Notes: generated by a model from the letters alone, not told the origin. Positions 16,576 through 26,019 are shown, numbered from the stretch's first letter. The stretch is DNA of 35,766 bases from Candidatus Atribacteria bacterium (GCA_029556475.1 JAKQEP010000137.1:1-35766), one strand, 5' to 3'. Translations and numbers: made by a program.

Positions 16576-17529
16576 TTAATAATATGTTCTTTCCTCGCCA
16601 ACTATTTCTTTATTGACAACCCTAAAAGTTTTATCTTCTTTTTTATATATCCAGAGTTCAATTGATTCCTCAGAAGTTGTTTTTATAATTTCAATGGAAT
16701 CCGGGTAGCCAAAATCATCATATCCCGCGTTATGAAGCACATACTCATAGGGCATTGCTTTCTCCCTCTCGAGTTGGTTTAATAAGTCTTCTTTCCTCTC
16801 ATTTAAACCCAGAGATTGAAATATTCGCAACAATTCCTGATATGCATACCAATATTCTGAAGATTTTAAGAATGAAAAAGGATTATTTTTTTCTTCAAGG
16901 GCAATAACCTTTTCAAAACTACTAATTGCCAATGAGGTATATTGCCAGCTTATTTTTTTTGATAATGCTTGATAAATCTGAGCCATCCAATAATTGGCAC
17001 TAATTGCTTTGTTCTCTGTTTCATCAACTCTCCTAAAATATGGAATCACCGATAAGAGGGTGTAACTATTTATCCTGCTCTCATTTAAAAATGCATCTTC
17101 GTTAACTTCTAATATTCTCAATCCTTCTAAAAAATAATCACCGCTAACTCCGCTGGTTACTCTTGAAGTATCACGAAAACTATCATTTAAATATCGAAAA
17201 GCATAAGAATTTCTAGGATTAATCCTCAATACTTCTATCCATTCAGTAATAGCTTTATCAGGTTGACCAGTTTGCCTATATACTTTTCCTAACCAATAAT
17301 GCGCATTTTCAAAGTTTGAATCTAATTCAATAGCTTTTTTATAATATTCTTCAGCTTTCTGATAATTCTCTTGCGAAAAATACTGATACCCGTTCTGATA
17401 ATAAGTTTGGGCATCCTGAGAAAAACCATGCTCTAAAAACACAAACAATAAAAGAAAAGATATAATTCCTATTTCAATTATTTTGTTTATCATTTTATAT
17501 TTCTTAATAGATATATTATTTCCAATCAT
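16576..17529 (-). CDS. Exported or membrane-anchored TPR protein
   Basis: The 317 residues begin with a hydrophobic segment (about 17-35) that ends in EHGFSQ and looks like a signal peptide. At least two tetratricopeptide repeats follow (about 42-110: YYQNGYQYFSQENYQKAEEYYKKAI, AHYWLGKVYRQTGQPDKAITEW). A helical region comes next, then a C-terminal part (about 265-317) with mixed hydrophobic and charged residues. The start ATG 17529 has GGGAG 9 nt upstream; a later ATG (17493) would give a shorter signal peptide but lacks a site. It is probably a periplasmic scaffold. I do not recognise a specific family, and its neighbours (nadD, DUF1844) give no clear role. Confidence 0.75.
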   Translation of the reverse strand: MIGNNISIKKYKMINKIIEIGIISFLLLFVFLEHGFSQDAQTYYQNGYQYFSQENYQKAEEYYKKAIELDSNFENAHYWLGKVYRQTGQPDKAITEWIEVLRINPRNSYAFRYLNDSFRDTSRVTSGVSGDYFLEGLRILEVNEDAFLNESRINSYTLLSVIPYFRRVDETENKAISANYWMAQIYQALSKKISWQYTSLAISSFEKVIALEEKNNPFSFLKSSEYWYAYQELLRIFQSLGLNERKEDLLNQLEREKAMPYEYVLHNAGYDDFGYPDSIEIIKTTSEESIELWIYKKEDKTFRVVNKEIVGEERTYY

Positions 17530-17577
17530 TGTTTTTTTCTCCCAAAGAATTTATTCTTAATAAAACTATTTTTAAAC

Positions 17578-17952
17578 CTATTTTGTTTCATTCATTTTAT
17601 CAGATTGGGCATTTTTTTTACTCTCTTCATATTTTTCAACATAATTCATTTGTAAATTTGCTAACATATCTGTGATTTGCCTTTTGTCTTCTTTTTCGAG
17701 CTCATCTTTTATCTGATTTAACAGAAACTCTATAGTGTCAATTGAAATTTTAGCTTTTTTCAAATCTTGCTTTACTTCTTTTGTTTCAGGATTCATCATT
17801 AAACCCAGATATTCCCAGGCTTTACCATTCAAAATTCCAATAAACCAGATAATTAAAGTGGCAAATGGGAGCATATTGGGATAGAACTTTAGGTTATTAT
17901 CCTGTTCTTTATTAGTATCATTCTCAGAATTTTTATATTCATCATTACTCAT
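17578..17952 (-). CDS. DUF1844 family protein
   Basis: The protein has 124 residues. After a polar N-terminal tail (1-22), the segment PNMLPFATLIIWFIGILNG and then NPETKEVKQDLKKAKISIDTIEFLL match the DUF1844 pattern, which typically reads FATLI...NPET...DL..A...ID.L..L. The segment ends with LQMNYVEKYEE. The C-terminus is charged and helical. DUF1844 has no established function. The start is ATG 17952 with AAGGAGT upstream. It lies 38 bp after ispF and 48 bp before the TPR gene, all in one direction, so it may belong to the isp transcript. Confidence 0.8.
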   Translation of the reverse strand: MSNDEYKNSENDTNKEQDNNLKFYPNMLPFATLIIWFIGILNGKAWEYLGLMMNPETKEVKQDLKKAKISIDTIEFLLNQIKDELEKEDKRQITDMLANLQMNYVEKYEESKKNAQSDKMNETK

Positions 17953-17990
17953 CTTTAATACTCCTTATTCTTGCAATTTATTGAACAATT

Positions 17991-18464
17991 TCAACTCTCT
18001 TCTAATAGAGTGACACAAAATGAAGCAATACCTTCTCCCTTTCCGATAAAGCCGATACCTTCATTGGTAGTAGCCTTTATATTAATGCAATCTTCACTTA
18101 TTTTTAAAGCACTGGCGATATTCATAATCATATCAGGATAATAAGTTAACAATTTTGGTTTTTCCACAACAATTGTGATATCCAGGTTTTTTATTTTATA
18201 CTTTTTTTTCTCTAACAAGATACAGGTACGATTTAGTAAAACCATACTTGATATTCCTTTCCAACTGATTTCATCATTTGGAAAATGTACTCCTATGTCT
18301 CCTTGTCCGGAAGCTCCTAATAGAGCATCCATAATGGAATGAATAACTACATCAGCATCGGAATGTCCCTCTAATCCTCTGTCAGAATTCACTTTTACTC
18401 CTCCCAGGAATAAAGGTCTTCCTTTTTTTAAAGGGTGTATATCGTAACCAAATCCTATTCTCAT
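17991..18464 (-). CDS. ispF: 2-C-methyl-D-erythritol 2,4-cyclodiphosphate synthase
   Basis: IspF performs the fifth step of the MEP isoprenoid pathway, cyclising CDP-ME-2-phosphate with release of CMP. The 157 residues are full length. Metal ligands D8, H10 and H42 are visible in GYDIHPL and LEGHSDADVVIHSIMDALLGA. GDIGVHFPN and the C-terminal KATTNEGIGFIGKGEGIA are also present. The start is ATG 18464. It is the last of three contiguous MEP genes (ispD, ispE, ispF in transcription order). A 65-bp gap before it contains a short direct repeat TTGTCTG and a weak ribosome binding site. Confidence 0.97.
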   Translation of the reverse strand: MRIGFGYDIHPLKKGRPLFLGGVKVNSDRGLEGHSDADVVIHSIMDALLGASGQGDIGVHFPNDEISWKGISSMVLLNRTCILLEKKKYKIKNLDITIVVEKPKLLTYYPDMIMNIASALKISEDCINIKATTNEGIGFIGKGEGIASFCVTLLEES

Positions 18465-18529
18465 AATCTTCTCTTTTCTATACTATTGAAAAGATAATAA
18501 ATCATTGCAGACAAGACAGACAAGCATTC

Positions 18530-19417
18530 TTATAAAAAAATATTTTTCGCCTGTATTGTTCGAGTTTTATAAACAAAATGATATTCGTCTTTAATCTTAT
18601 TATAAGCTTGATTAATCTTCTCCTCTCTATTGAAAATACCATATACGGTTGAACCACTACCGGTAACCGTTACAGCAATAGAGCCAAGTTTTTTTAATTT
18701 ATTTTTAATCTGTTCAATAATTGAAAAATGTTCAGAGAGGACAGAATCAAAACTATTGTAGATAATTTGCGATAATTCAGTTAGTTTAATTGCCATATTC
18801 TTCTCTAAAAAATAGTTAATATCAATATCCTCTTTAATATTATTTTTAACCAATTTATCAAAAAGATGATAGGCCCATTTGGTAGAAACTTTAATTCCTG
18901 GATTAATAAGTATCATAGGAACTGAAGGAGAAATAGGCTTGAGAGGTAAAACTATTTCACCTCTTCCCCTAGCAAAGACAGTACCTCTAACCATAAAAAA
19001 AGGAATATCCATACCAAAATGACTACCAATATTGATAAGTTGATGTTTGTTCAACTTTAAACCAAAAAGTTTACTAATGCCTATCAGAATGGTGGCAATA
19101 TTTGATGAACCTCCACCCAAACCAGAAGCAATAGGTATCTTTTTATCGATGAAAATATTAATACCTTTATCAATATTTTCCATTAATATTTTAGCTGCTC
19201 TATGAATAATACTATTTTTATCAACTGGTATTTCCAGGTTATTGCTGGTAATATGAATCCCAAAGTTATCTGTCTCTTCAAGGTAGATTTCATCAAATAG
19301 ATTTATAGTTTGCATAATACTTTCAATACTATGGTAACCATCAGTAAACTTCTTTCCAATATTTAAATATAAATTTATTTTGGCATAACTTTTTAATTTT
19401 ATAGCATTTTTTGACAT
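18530..19417 (-). CDS. ispE: 4-diphosphocytidyl-2-C-methyl-D-erythritol kinase
   Basis: IspE is the GHMP-family kinase of the MEP pathway and phosphorylates CDP-ME. The 295 residues include the substrate lysine region SYAKINLYLNI (K13), the ATP-binding glycine motif PIASGLGGGSSN (95-106) and the catalytic aspartate in GMDIPFF (D137). The C-terminal TGSGSTVYGIF is also family-typical. The start ATG 19417 has no Shine-Dalgarno and begins 6 bp after the ispD stop, so translation probably depends on coupling to ispD. Confidence 0.96.
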   Translation of the reverse strand: MSKNAIKLKSYAKINLYLNIGKKFTDGYHSIESIMQTINLFDEIYLEETDNFGIHITSNNLEIPVDKNSIIHRAAKILMENIDKGINIFIDKKIPIASGLGGGSSNIATILIGISKLFGLKLNKHQLINIGSHFGMDIPFFMVRGTVFARGRGEIVLPLKPISPSVPMILINPGIKVSTKWAYHLFDKLVKNNIKEDIDINYFLEKNMAIKLTELSQIIYNSFDSVLSEHFSIIEQIKNKLKKLGSIAVTVTGSGSTVYGIFNREEKINQAYNKIKDEYHFVYKTRTIQAKNIFL

Positions 19418-19423
19418 TTAAAA

Positions 19424-20122
19424 TTAAAAATGACATTTTTTTATTAAAGCTTCTGCTAATAGCAGGTCAACCTTTGTAGTAATCTTAATATTCTCTTCAG
19501 AACCACGAACAATGGCAATTTTACCACCATAATATTCAAAAAGTGATGAATCATCAGTAAAAAGAATATTATCTTTCATCGCCTTTTTGTAACAATCTCT
19601 AATTTGCTTTAATTGAAAAGCCTGGGGAGTCTGAACAGTCCAAAACTTGTTTCGGTCAACTGTTCTTTCTACCATCATATTTGATAGAATTACCTTCTTA
19701 ACAGTCTCAACTATGGGAACAGCCGGAATTACTCCAACAAAATTACCAATCATACCTATGAGCTCAACAATCATCTCTTCCTTTAATAAAGGCCTGGCAC
19801 CATCATGAATTAAAACTATGCCCTCATCTTCCTTAATAGCCATTAACCCATTATAGACAGATTCCTGTCTGGTAGAACCTCCCCCAATAATGAACTTTAC
19901 TTTGCTATAATAATATTTATTAATCATTTCCTGTTCTATTTTTTTATGATCCTGAGGCCTGACTACCAGAATAATCTCATCAATTTTTTCTGATTCTTCA
20001 AATTTATCTAAAGTATAAGTGAGAAGCGGTCTCCCCAAAAGTGGTACTAACATCTTATTATTAGAATTGCAAAATCTTGCCCCATTTCCAGCTGCTGCAA
20101 TGATAGCAAAATATTTTTTCAA
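19424..20122 (-). CDS. ispD: 2-C-methyl-D-erythritol 4-phosphate cytidylyltransferase
   Basis: IspD transfers CMP to MEP. The 232 residues show the nucleotide loop AAAGNGARF. The usual PKQF part is replaced here by NKMLVPL, while the lysine is retained. IILVVRP, VLIHDGARPLL, WTVQTPQAF and the C-terminal GSEENIKITTKVDL are also present. The start is TTG 20122-20120, with GGAG 9 nt upstream that includes part of the stop region of the S55-peptidase gene. The two genes are only 6 bp apart. The NKML variation is minor and does not remove a known catalytic residue. Confidence 0.95.
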   Translation of the reverse strand: MKKYFAIIAAAGNGARFCNSNNKMLVPLLGRPLLTYTLDKFEESEKIDEIILVVRPQDHKKIEQEMINKYYYSKVKFIIGGGSTRQESVYNGLMAIKEDEGIVLIHDGARPLLKEEMIVELIGMIGNFVGVIPAVPIVETVKKVILSNMMVERTVDRNKFWTVQTPQAFQLKQIRDCYKKAMKDNILFTDDSSLFEYYGGKIAIVRGSEENIKITTKVDLLLAEALIKKCHF

Positions 20123-20128
20123 ATTTCT

Positions 20129-22006
20129 TTACTCCAACTCATCTATAGGATTTTTTTTAATATTAAAGAATACCTCCTGATATCCATCCATCACAAAATC
20201 CGTATCTATAATAGTTTTTAAGTTATTTTTGTTTTTATCCGATTCGCTTTTAACTGAATCATCAAATTCTTCATTATCATTAAGCAAAATAATTTCTGCA
20301 ATTATTTGATTATTTTTTTCCTGATAAATTAGGTATTTTTCAATTTCAGACCAACCATTTAGTAAGTAGTACTGATCGTTTCGGGGAATAGATTGTTCAT
20401 TAATTTCTTCTTTTGATGAACCTCCTTTGACCAATAACACTGCGTTACCCGGATTAATATCATCAGGTAGTTTAATTGAAATCTCTTTCTGTTCTGCAGC
20501 CTGTCTGAAAGGCAAAATTATGATTTGCGCTTCAATCTCATCTCCTGGAGAATAATCTTCATTATCCAACTTAACTTCTTTAATGTAAGCTCTATTATTT
20601 TGCTTTTTTATAGCAACTTCTATCACAATTTCATTTAAATCTATCTTTTCGTAAAAATTGTAATATAATAAATCGAATAAAGTATTTAAATCTTGAGTGA
20701 TTTCTAATGCAACATCATTTTCACTAAAAAATATATTATTATAATTTATAATTTCTCCGGTACCTGCATTTCTAAAACTGTATCTAATTGCCCCTGTTCC
20801 TTGCCCTATTCTATTTATTGCATTATCAACAGATTGTATCAAAAGTGCAGGTACAACGCTTTGCACAATATCTTTTTCCGACACTATTTTTACTCCAGAA
20901 CCTATATCAATATTTCGGTCTAAATCATTAACTCTTATTTTGCAGGAAACTATACTGGGAAATTTGTTTAATCTGGCTAATATTCCTGCATTTCTATCTT
21001 GAATGACCTCTCCCAATAAAAGATAAGGTGACCCTATTTTAAAAGGCATAACGATACTGGGAAAGCTGTGATATATATATACTGAAGTGAAAAGGTATGA
21101 AACGTCACCTCGATGCATAAAAGGATGCCCCAATGCTAATACATACTTATCTTGACAATAAGTGGCAGTTCCTATCCCTATAATGCTAATATCTCCGGTA
21201 GATAGCTGTACTCCAATAGCTGAACCAGGTAGAATATTTTTAGCATCTGTATTAATTTCTAATTCGGGTTTAATGTTTTCATATTCAAAAATATTTTCAA
21301 CTAAGGTAATGCCATGCTTGCTTAGAATCTCTTCAACATAATGGCCAGCTCGTCTGCTAGATGTACTAATCAATAGGGGAGATTGTAGGAGTTGAAAATT
21401 AAAAATTACCTTTTCATTATTTGAAAAGCAATAGTCTGCTTTGTCTGATAAATATTCTAAATTTGATAATTTTCTATGAAGACTTTCATCTATGAATAGG
21501 GACACAATATCAATATCATCATTAAATGAGCTACTGAAATTTGCTCTCTCATTTTCTTTCCCGGCATAATTAAAAAGATTAACCATTAAATCAATGGGTG
21601 TTATAAGGCATAAATTATGTTCACTCATTTCCCAGGCATGCGATATTGCTCCAGCTAATTTTCCATCAAAGTATACCGGACTTCCACTCATTCCAGCGGA
21701 AATCCCACCATTTTTCTCAATTCTGTCTCCGCTTAATCTTACTAATATAAAAGGATTGGCAATTCCTGAACCATGAACGATATCTATAACCTCAACCCCG
21801 AATTCTTCAATTCTTGTGCCGGAAAAAACTGTTTTTCCAATCCCCTTCATTCCTGGATGTAGATCATTAATTAGAATGAACTCTCCCTGGTTTCCAGCAA
21901 TTGCGTTTCCAGGATTATAAAAAAAATAAAATAATAATATTATTAAAATATAAAAAATTAGAATAAAGAACTTTTTATATAATTGGCTCATCTTAAACAA
22001 TAACAT
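20129..22006 (-). CDS. Envelope protein with SpoIVB-type (S55) peptidase domain
   Basis: The 625 residues have an N-terminal hydrophobic anchor or signal (about 12-31). An S55/SpoIVB peptidase-like domain follows, with DLHPGMKGIGKTVF, GISAGMSGSPVYFDGKLAGAISHA (about 101-124; nucleophile Ser in GMSGSP) and LALGHPFMHRGD further on, carrying a likely catalytic His. The rest (about 400-625) is beta-rich and unrecognised. SpoIVB signals across the forespore membrane in Bacillus; related long proteins occur in non-sporulating bacteria with unknown function. No PDZ domain is evident, unlike SpoIVB. It lies between mreB and ispD. The start ATG 22006 is preferred, but a second ATG at 21991 is possible and neither has a strong ribosome binding site. 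Confidence 0.8.
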   Translation of the reverse strand: MLLFKMSQLYKKFFILIFYILIILLFYFFYNPGNAIAGNQGEFILINDLHPGMKGIGKTVFSGTRIEEFGVEVIDIVHGSGIANPFILVRLSGDRIEKNGGISAGMSGSPVYFDGKLAGAISHAWEMSEHNLCLITPIDLMVNLFNYAGKENERANFSSSFNDDIDIVSLFIDESLHRKLSNLEYLSDKADYCFSNNEKVIFNFQLLQSPLLISTSSRRAGHYVEEILSKHGITLVENIFEYENIKPELEINTDAKNILPGSAIGVQLSTGDISIIGIGTATYCQDKYVLALGHPFMHRGDVSYLFTSVYIYHSFPSIVMPFKIGSPYLLLGEVIQDRNAGILARLNKFPSIVSCKIRVNDLDRNIDIGSGVKIVSEKDIVQSVVPALLIQSVDNAINRIGQGTGAIRYSFRNAGTGEIINYNNIFFSENDVALEITQDLNTLFDLLYYNFYEKIDLNEIVIEVAIKKQNNRAYIKEVKLDNEDYSPGDEIEAQIIILPFRQAAEQKEISIKLPDDINPGNAVLLVKGGSSKEEINEQSIPRNDQYYLLNGWSEIEKYLIYQEKNNQIIAEIILLNDNEEFDDSVKSESDKNKNNLKTIIDTDFVMDGYQEVFFNIKKNPIDELE

Positions 22007-22040
22007 AATAATATTCTTTTTAATTTTTAAAGTAAGCTGT

Positions 22041-23060
22041 CTATCGGTGGCTACTGGTGATCAACCCCTGTTTTAGTAAATGAATTTGATCCAATACCTT
22101 ACCAGCACCTAAAGCAACACAGGAAATTGGATTTTCAGCAACATAAGCAGGGATTTTATTTACTTTAGTTAATAAAACATCAAAATTTCTCAACAAAGAA
22201 CCTCCACCGGTCAGAACCATTCCTTTATCAGCTATATCTGCAGCTAATTCGGGTGGCGTTCTTTCTAAAACCATCCTGATGGCATCTAAAATTTCCTGTA
22301 GACTCTTTGTGATCGCCTCCAGCACCTCAGAAGAGCCCACTTCTATGGTTTTCGGTAATCCCGAAATAAGATCCCTCCCTCTTATTTCAGCAAACATTTC
22401 ATTTTCCGGCTCTATCGCGGTACCGATTTCTATTTTTAAATTTTCAGCGGATTTTTCTCCAATCATTAAATTATATTTATTCTTAATGTATTTGATTATT
22501 TCTTCATCAAAATTGTTACTGGCAATTCTTAATGATTCGCTTTCCACAATTCCTCCTAAAGAGATAACTGCAATATCTGTCGTGCCTCCGCCTACATCAA
22601 CTACCATATTTCCATAGGGTTCGGTTATGTCTAAACCAGCACCGATAGCCGCTGCTATAGACTCTTCTACCAGAAATGCTTTTTTAGCTCCAGCCTGTAT
22701 GGCTGCTTCGAGGGCTGCTCTTTTTTCTACTTCCGTACCCCCTGCCGGGACACATATGACCACTTGTGGACGAAATAAACGTGAATTAGAAGATACCTTT
22801 TTTATAAAATAAGTTAGCATTTTTTCAGTAACATCATAATCGGCTATAACCCCAGCTTTTAAAGGTTCTAAGGCAATAATATTACCGGGTGTTTTTCCAA
22901 GCATCTCTTTTGCTTCTTTGCCAACAGCAAATACTTTTCCAGTATCTTTATATATAGATACGACAGAAGGTTCTTGCAACACTATCCCTTTACCTTTTTG
23001 ATAGATTAATATACTGACTGTACCTAAATCAATTCCTAAACTTTTTTCCATTCCCAGCAT
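22041..23060 (-). CDS. mreB: Rod-shape-determining protein MreB
   Basis: MreB is an actin-like ATPase that organises lateral wall synthesis under the inner membrane. The 339 residues carry the phosphate loops GIDLGTVSILI and VVDVGGGTTDIAVISLGG, the LEPLKAGVIADYDVTE segment, and the adenosine motif VLTGGGSLLRNFD. GTVSILI replaces the more common GTANTLI, so this may be an Mbl/MreBH-like paralogue. The start is ATG 23060, preceded by GGGGAGG at about 11 nt; a second ATG follows three codons later. No mreC or mreD is adjacent. Its neighbours are murA and the S55-domain gene. Confidence 0.96.
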   Translation of the reverse strand: MLGMEKSLGIDLGTVSILIYQKGKGIVLQEPSVVSIYKDTGKVFAVGKEAKEMLGKTPGNIIALEPLKAGVIADYDVTEKMLTYFIKKVSSNSRLFRPQVVICVPAGGTEVEKRAALEAAIQAGAKKAFLVEESIAAAIGAGLDITEPYGNMVVDVGGGTTDIAVISLGGIVESESLRIASNNFDEEIIKYIKNKYNLMIGEKSAENLKIEIGTAIEPENEMFAEIRGRDLISGLPKTIEVGSSEVLEAITKSLQEILDAIRMVLERTPPELAADIADKGMVLTGGGSLLRNFDVLLTKVNKIPAYVAENPISCVALGAGKVLDQIHLLKQGLITSSHR

Positions 23061-23180
23061 ACGTGATACTACCTCCCCATAATCTCAATTGCTACTCAGT
23101 TGTTACTATAGAAGAAATATGAATCAAACTATTTATTATTTTACCATAAATAAAATATTTTTTGTTCTACTTTAATCACC

Positions 23181-24443
23181 CTATTCTCTTTTTATCTTAG
23201 CCCCCAAATTTTTTAATTTATCTTCAATCTTAACATAACCTCTGTCAATATGATATATTCTGCTAATTTCTGTAGTTCCCTCTGCTGCTAAACCTGCTAA
23301 AACTAAAGCGGCACCACCTCTCAAATCAGAAGCCATAACCGGAGCCGCACTCAGTTTTTTAACACCTTTAATAATACAGTTCCTGCCTTCAACTTTAATA
23401 TCTGCTCCCATTCTTCTCAAGTCACCAGCATGGGCAAAACGATTTTCAAAGACATTTTCAGTAATAATACTGGTGCCATTGGCAATAGTCATTAAAGCCA
23501 TAAATTGCGCTTGTAAATCAGTCGGAAACCCGGGAAAAGGCATTGTTTTTATGTCAACTGATTTTATATTTCCAGAATTTGAAATTATTGCACTATCATC
23601 ATCTTCAATATCTACTTTTATACCGGCTTCTTCTAATTTTACAATACAGGATTTTAAATAATATGGATTGATATGTTTAATTTCGACAGTTCCTCCAGTG
23701 ATTGCAGCTGCAACCATAAAAGTCCCTGCTTCAATCCTATCTGGTATAATGAGGTAATTAACTCCATTTAATTCTTTTACTCCTTTAATAGTAATAATAT
23801 CGGTTCCCAGACCACTTATTTTTGCTCCCATTTTATTCAAAAAAGTACCCAGTTCAACTACTTCAGGGTCTTTTGCCGCATTTTCAATCATAGTAATTCC
23901 TTCTGCTAAGGCAGCTGCCATCATAATGTTCTCGGTTGCTCCCAGACTAGGAAAATCAAAGTAAATATCATTACCAATTAATTTTTTAACCTCTGCTTGA
24001 ATATATCCCTTTTCAGTAATGATTTCTGCACCAAGTGCCCGAAATCCCTTTAAATGAAAATCCACTGGTCTGGCACCAATGGCACATCCGCCGGGAAGAG
24101 ATATTTTAGCTTTTTTAAGCCTGGCCAACAAAGGTCCCATTACCAGAAAAGAAGCTCTCATAGTTTTAACCAACTCATATGGTGCCTCATAATTATTAAA
24201 ATCATCAGGGTCTATACTAAGAGTATTACTATCTTTCCACACCACTTTTACTCCTAATGTCTTAATAACTTCAATCATACTGTAGACATCTTTCAACTGT
24301 GGTACATTCTTTAAAATACTTTTTTCGTTAGTTAGAAGACATGCAGCCATAATGGAAAGAGCAGAATTTTTTGCACCATCAATTATCACTGTACCCTGTA
24401 ATGGCACACCGCCGGTAATAAAAAACCTATCTGGATTTTGCAA
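23181..24443 (-). CDS. murA: UDP-N-acetylglucosamine 1-carboxyvinyltransferase
   Basis: MurA commits UDP-GlcNAc to peptidoglycan synthesis by transferring enolpyruvate. The 420 residues include the catalytic lysine region DGAKNSAL (K25, N26) and the active-site loop LPGGCAIGARP with C120. This cysteine is the fosfomycin target, so the enzyme should be of the sensitive type. FPGFPTDLQAQ and DLRGGAALVLA are also family-typical. The start is TTG 24443-24441, with GGTGA 6-7 nt upstream. It is 17 bp from mtnA and 120 bp before mreB. Confidence 0.97.
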   Translation of the reverse strand: MQNPDRFFITGGVPLQGTVIIDGAKNSALSIMAACLLTNEKSILKNVPQLKDVYSMIEVIKTLGVKVVWKDSNTLSIDPDDFNNYEAPYELVKTMRASFLVMGPLLARLKKAKISLPGGCAIGARPVDFHLKGFRALGAEIITEKGYIQAEVKKLIGNDIYFDFPSLGATENIMMAAALAEGITMIENAAKDPEVVELGTFLNKMGAKISGLGTDIITIKGVKELNGVNYLIIPDRIEAGTFMVAAAITGGTVEIKHINPYYLKSCIVKLEEAGIKVDIEDDDSAIISNSGNIKSVDIKTMPFPGFPTDLQAQFMALMTIANGTSIITENVFENRFAHAGDLRRMGADIKVEGRNCIIKGVKKLSAAPVMASDLRGGAALVLAGLAAEGTTEISRIYHIDRGYVKIEDKLKNLGAKIKRE

Positions 24444-24460
24444 TTTTTTTCACCAATCCT

Positions 24461-25510
24461 TTAATTATATATTTTAGTTAAAATAGTAGTTAGTGTTTTA
24501 TCATAAGGAGGTTCCAATATACCATATTCAGTAATTATAGCTGTTATATTTTCATTGGGAGTTATATCAAAAGCTGGATTATATACCTGAATATTGTCTG
24601 GTGCAATTTTCTTACCCATAATATGAGTGACTTCGAGGGAGTCTCTTTCTTCAATAGGGATATCTTTACCGCTTTTAATATTAAAATCAATAGTTGAGGT
24701 TGGAACAGCTACATAAAAAGGAATCTTATGAGTTTTTGCTAAGACTGAAATACTATAAGTCCCAATCTTATTTGCTATATCGCCATTGGCTGCTATTCTA
24801 TCGGCTCCCACAATAACTTTATTAATTCTTTTCTGATACATCAAGAATCCTGCCACTGAATCACATATAAGAGTAGCAGGAATACCATCGGACTTAAGTT
24901 CCCAAGCAGTTAATCTAGCTCCCTGTAAAACCGGACGCGTTTCATTTATATAGACCTCAATATTTTTTCTTTTTTTAAAAACTGCTCGAATAACACCCAA
25001 AGCAGTTCCATAAAAAACTGTAGCTAGTGAACCTGCATTGCAATGGGTTAAAATGCTGTCTCCATCATGAAAAAGTTTTAATCCATTTTTTCCAATAAGG
25101 TGATTAGTCTTTATATCCTGTTCTGCTAAATTTTCTGCTTTAAGCAATATTTTTTCTCTTAAGGTGTCTATTGAAGAATCATTTGAATAAGCAACTATAT
25201 TCCATATTTCTTCTAAAGCCCAAAACAAATTGACAGCAGTAGGTCTGGAATTAGACAATTCTATTTTAACTTTTCTTAACTTATTGATAAAGTCAGATTT
25301 GTTCTTTGTTTTGATATTATTAGCGGCAAGAGCCATACCATATGCAGCAGCTACACCGATGACAGGAGCACCTCTTACGGCCATACTTTTGATCGCCTTT
25401 ATTACTTCTTGAGGTGTGGAACAGGACAATATTTCATATTTATGTGGTAATTTTCTCTGATCAATTATTAGAACCTTATTATCCTTCCATTCAATACTTT
25501 TTGTAATCAT
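24461..25510 (-). CDS. mtnA: S-methyl-5-thioribose-1-phosphate isomerase
   Basis: MtnA converts methylthioribose-1-phosphate to methylthioribulose-1-phosphate in methionine salvage. Key features are VRGAPVIGVAAAYG, the catalytic cysteine in THCNAGSLAT, NETRPVLQGARLTAWEL and the catalytic aspartate in VGADRIAANGD, all intact. The open frame runs to TTG 25552, but family proteins start close to IEWKDNKV. I therefore use ATG 25510, giving 349 residues; the ribosome binding site is weak for both. The paralogous eIF-2B subunits are excluded by the full catalytic set. A phosphorylase gene two positions upstream could supply its substrate. Confidence 0.94.
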   Translation of the reverse strand: MITKSIEWKDNKVLIIDQRKLPHKYEILSCSTPQEVIKAIKSMAVRGAPVIGVAAAYGMALAANNIKTKNKSDFINKLRKVKIELSNSRPTAVNLFWALEEIWNIVAYSNDSSIDTLREKILLKAENLAEQDIKTNHLIGKNGLKLFHDGDSILTHCNAGSLATVFYGTALGVIRAVFKKRKNIEVYINETRPVLQGARLTAWELKSDGIPATLICDSVAGFLMYQKRINKVIVGADRIAANGDIANKIGTYSISVLAKTHKIPFYVAVPTSTIDFNIKSGKDIPIEERDSLEVTHIMGKKIAPDNIQVYNPAFDITPNENITAIITEYGILEPPYDKTLTTILTKIYN

Positions 25511-25560
25511 ATCAGTTATAATCCCATATTTTTGTATTGTGTTCAAAAACAATATTTTTA

Positions 25561-26019
25561 TTAAATAAAAAGACTAACGATACCCAAATTAGTCAAAGTA
25601 ACAATTATCCCGGCGCAGGCAACTCCAGCAACCATCATTGGAAAAGCATACCAAAAACGAATACCAAATAAGAATGCTGCAGCTGAACCAGCCCAGACTC
25701 CTGTTCCAGGAAGGGGAATAACAACAAAAAAAAACAGAAACAAAGCTCCATATTTTTCATACTTCTCTTCGTATTTACCAGTTCTCCTGAATAACCAGGA
25801 AAAAAACAGCTCAAATAAACGCCATCTTCTTAAATATTCAGAAAAGGGTTGAAAACATTTTAATAAAAAAAGCGCCGGAATAATATTTCCTATTACTGCA
25901 AAGAAATAAGTTGGTAATACCGGTAAATGGTAGCAGTTTAAACCAACAGGTATCGCTCCTCTTAATTCTGTTACCGGCAGTGCAGATAAAAAAGCAATTT
26001 TAATTAAATTATACAACAA
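25561..26019 (-). CDS. COG2426 small multidrug export-like membrane protein
   Basis: This 152-residue protein has about four membrane segments. The opening FLSALPVTELRGAIPVGLN and the later IPLPGTGVWAGSAAAFLFG are the hallmarks of the COG2426 / Sm_multidrug_ex (PF06695) family. The name comes from weak annotation and the substrate is unknown. A charged loop with KYEEKYEKYG separates the halves. The start is one of two tandem TTG codons (26019 or 26016), with AAGG upstream. It overlaps the phosphorylase gene by 11 bp, so the two are translationally coupled. Confidence 0.87.
   Translation of the reverse strand: MLYNLIKIAFLSALPVTELRGAIPVGLNCYHLPVLPTYFFAVIGNIIPALFLLKCFQPFSEYLRRWRLFELFFSWLFRRTGKYEEKYEKYGALFLFFFVVIPLPGTGVWAGSAAAFLFGIRFWYAFPMMVAGVACAGIIVTLTNLGIVSLFI

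Noticed and set aside
18465-18529. Direct repeat TTGTCTG and a weak 7-bp hairpin in the ispE-ispF gap
   Set aside because: Too short to call a regulatory element without comparison to relatives.
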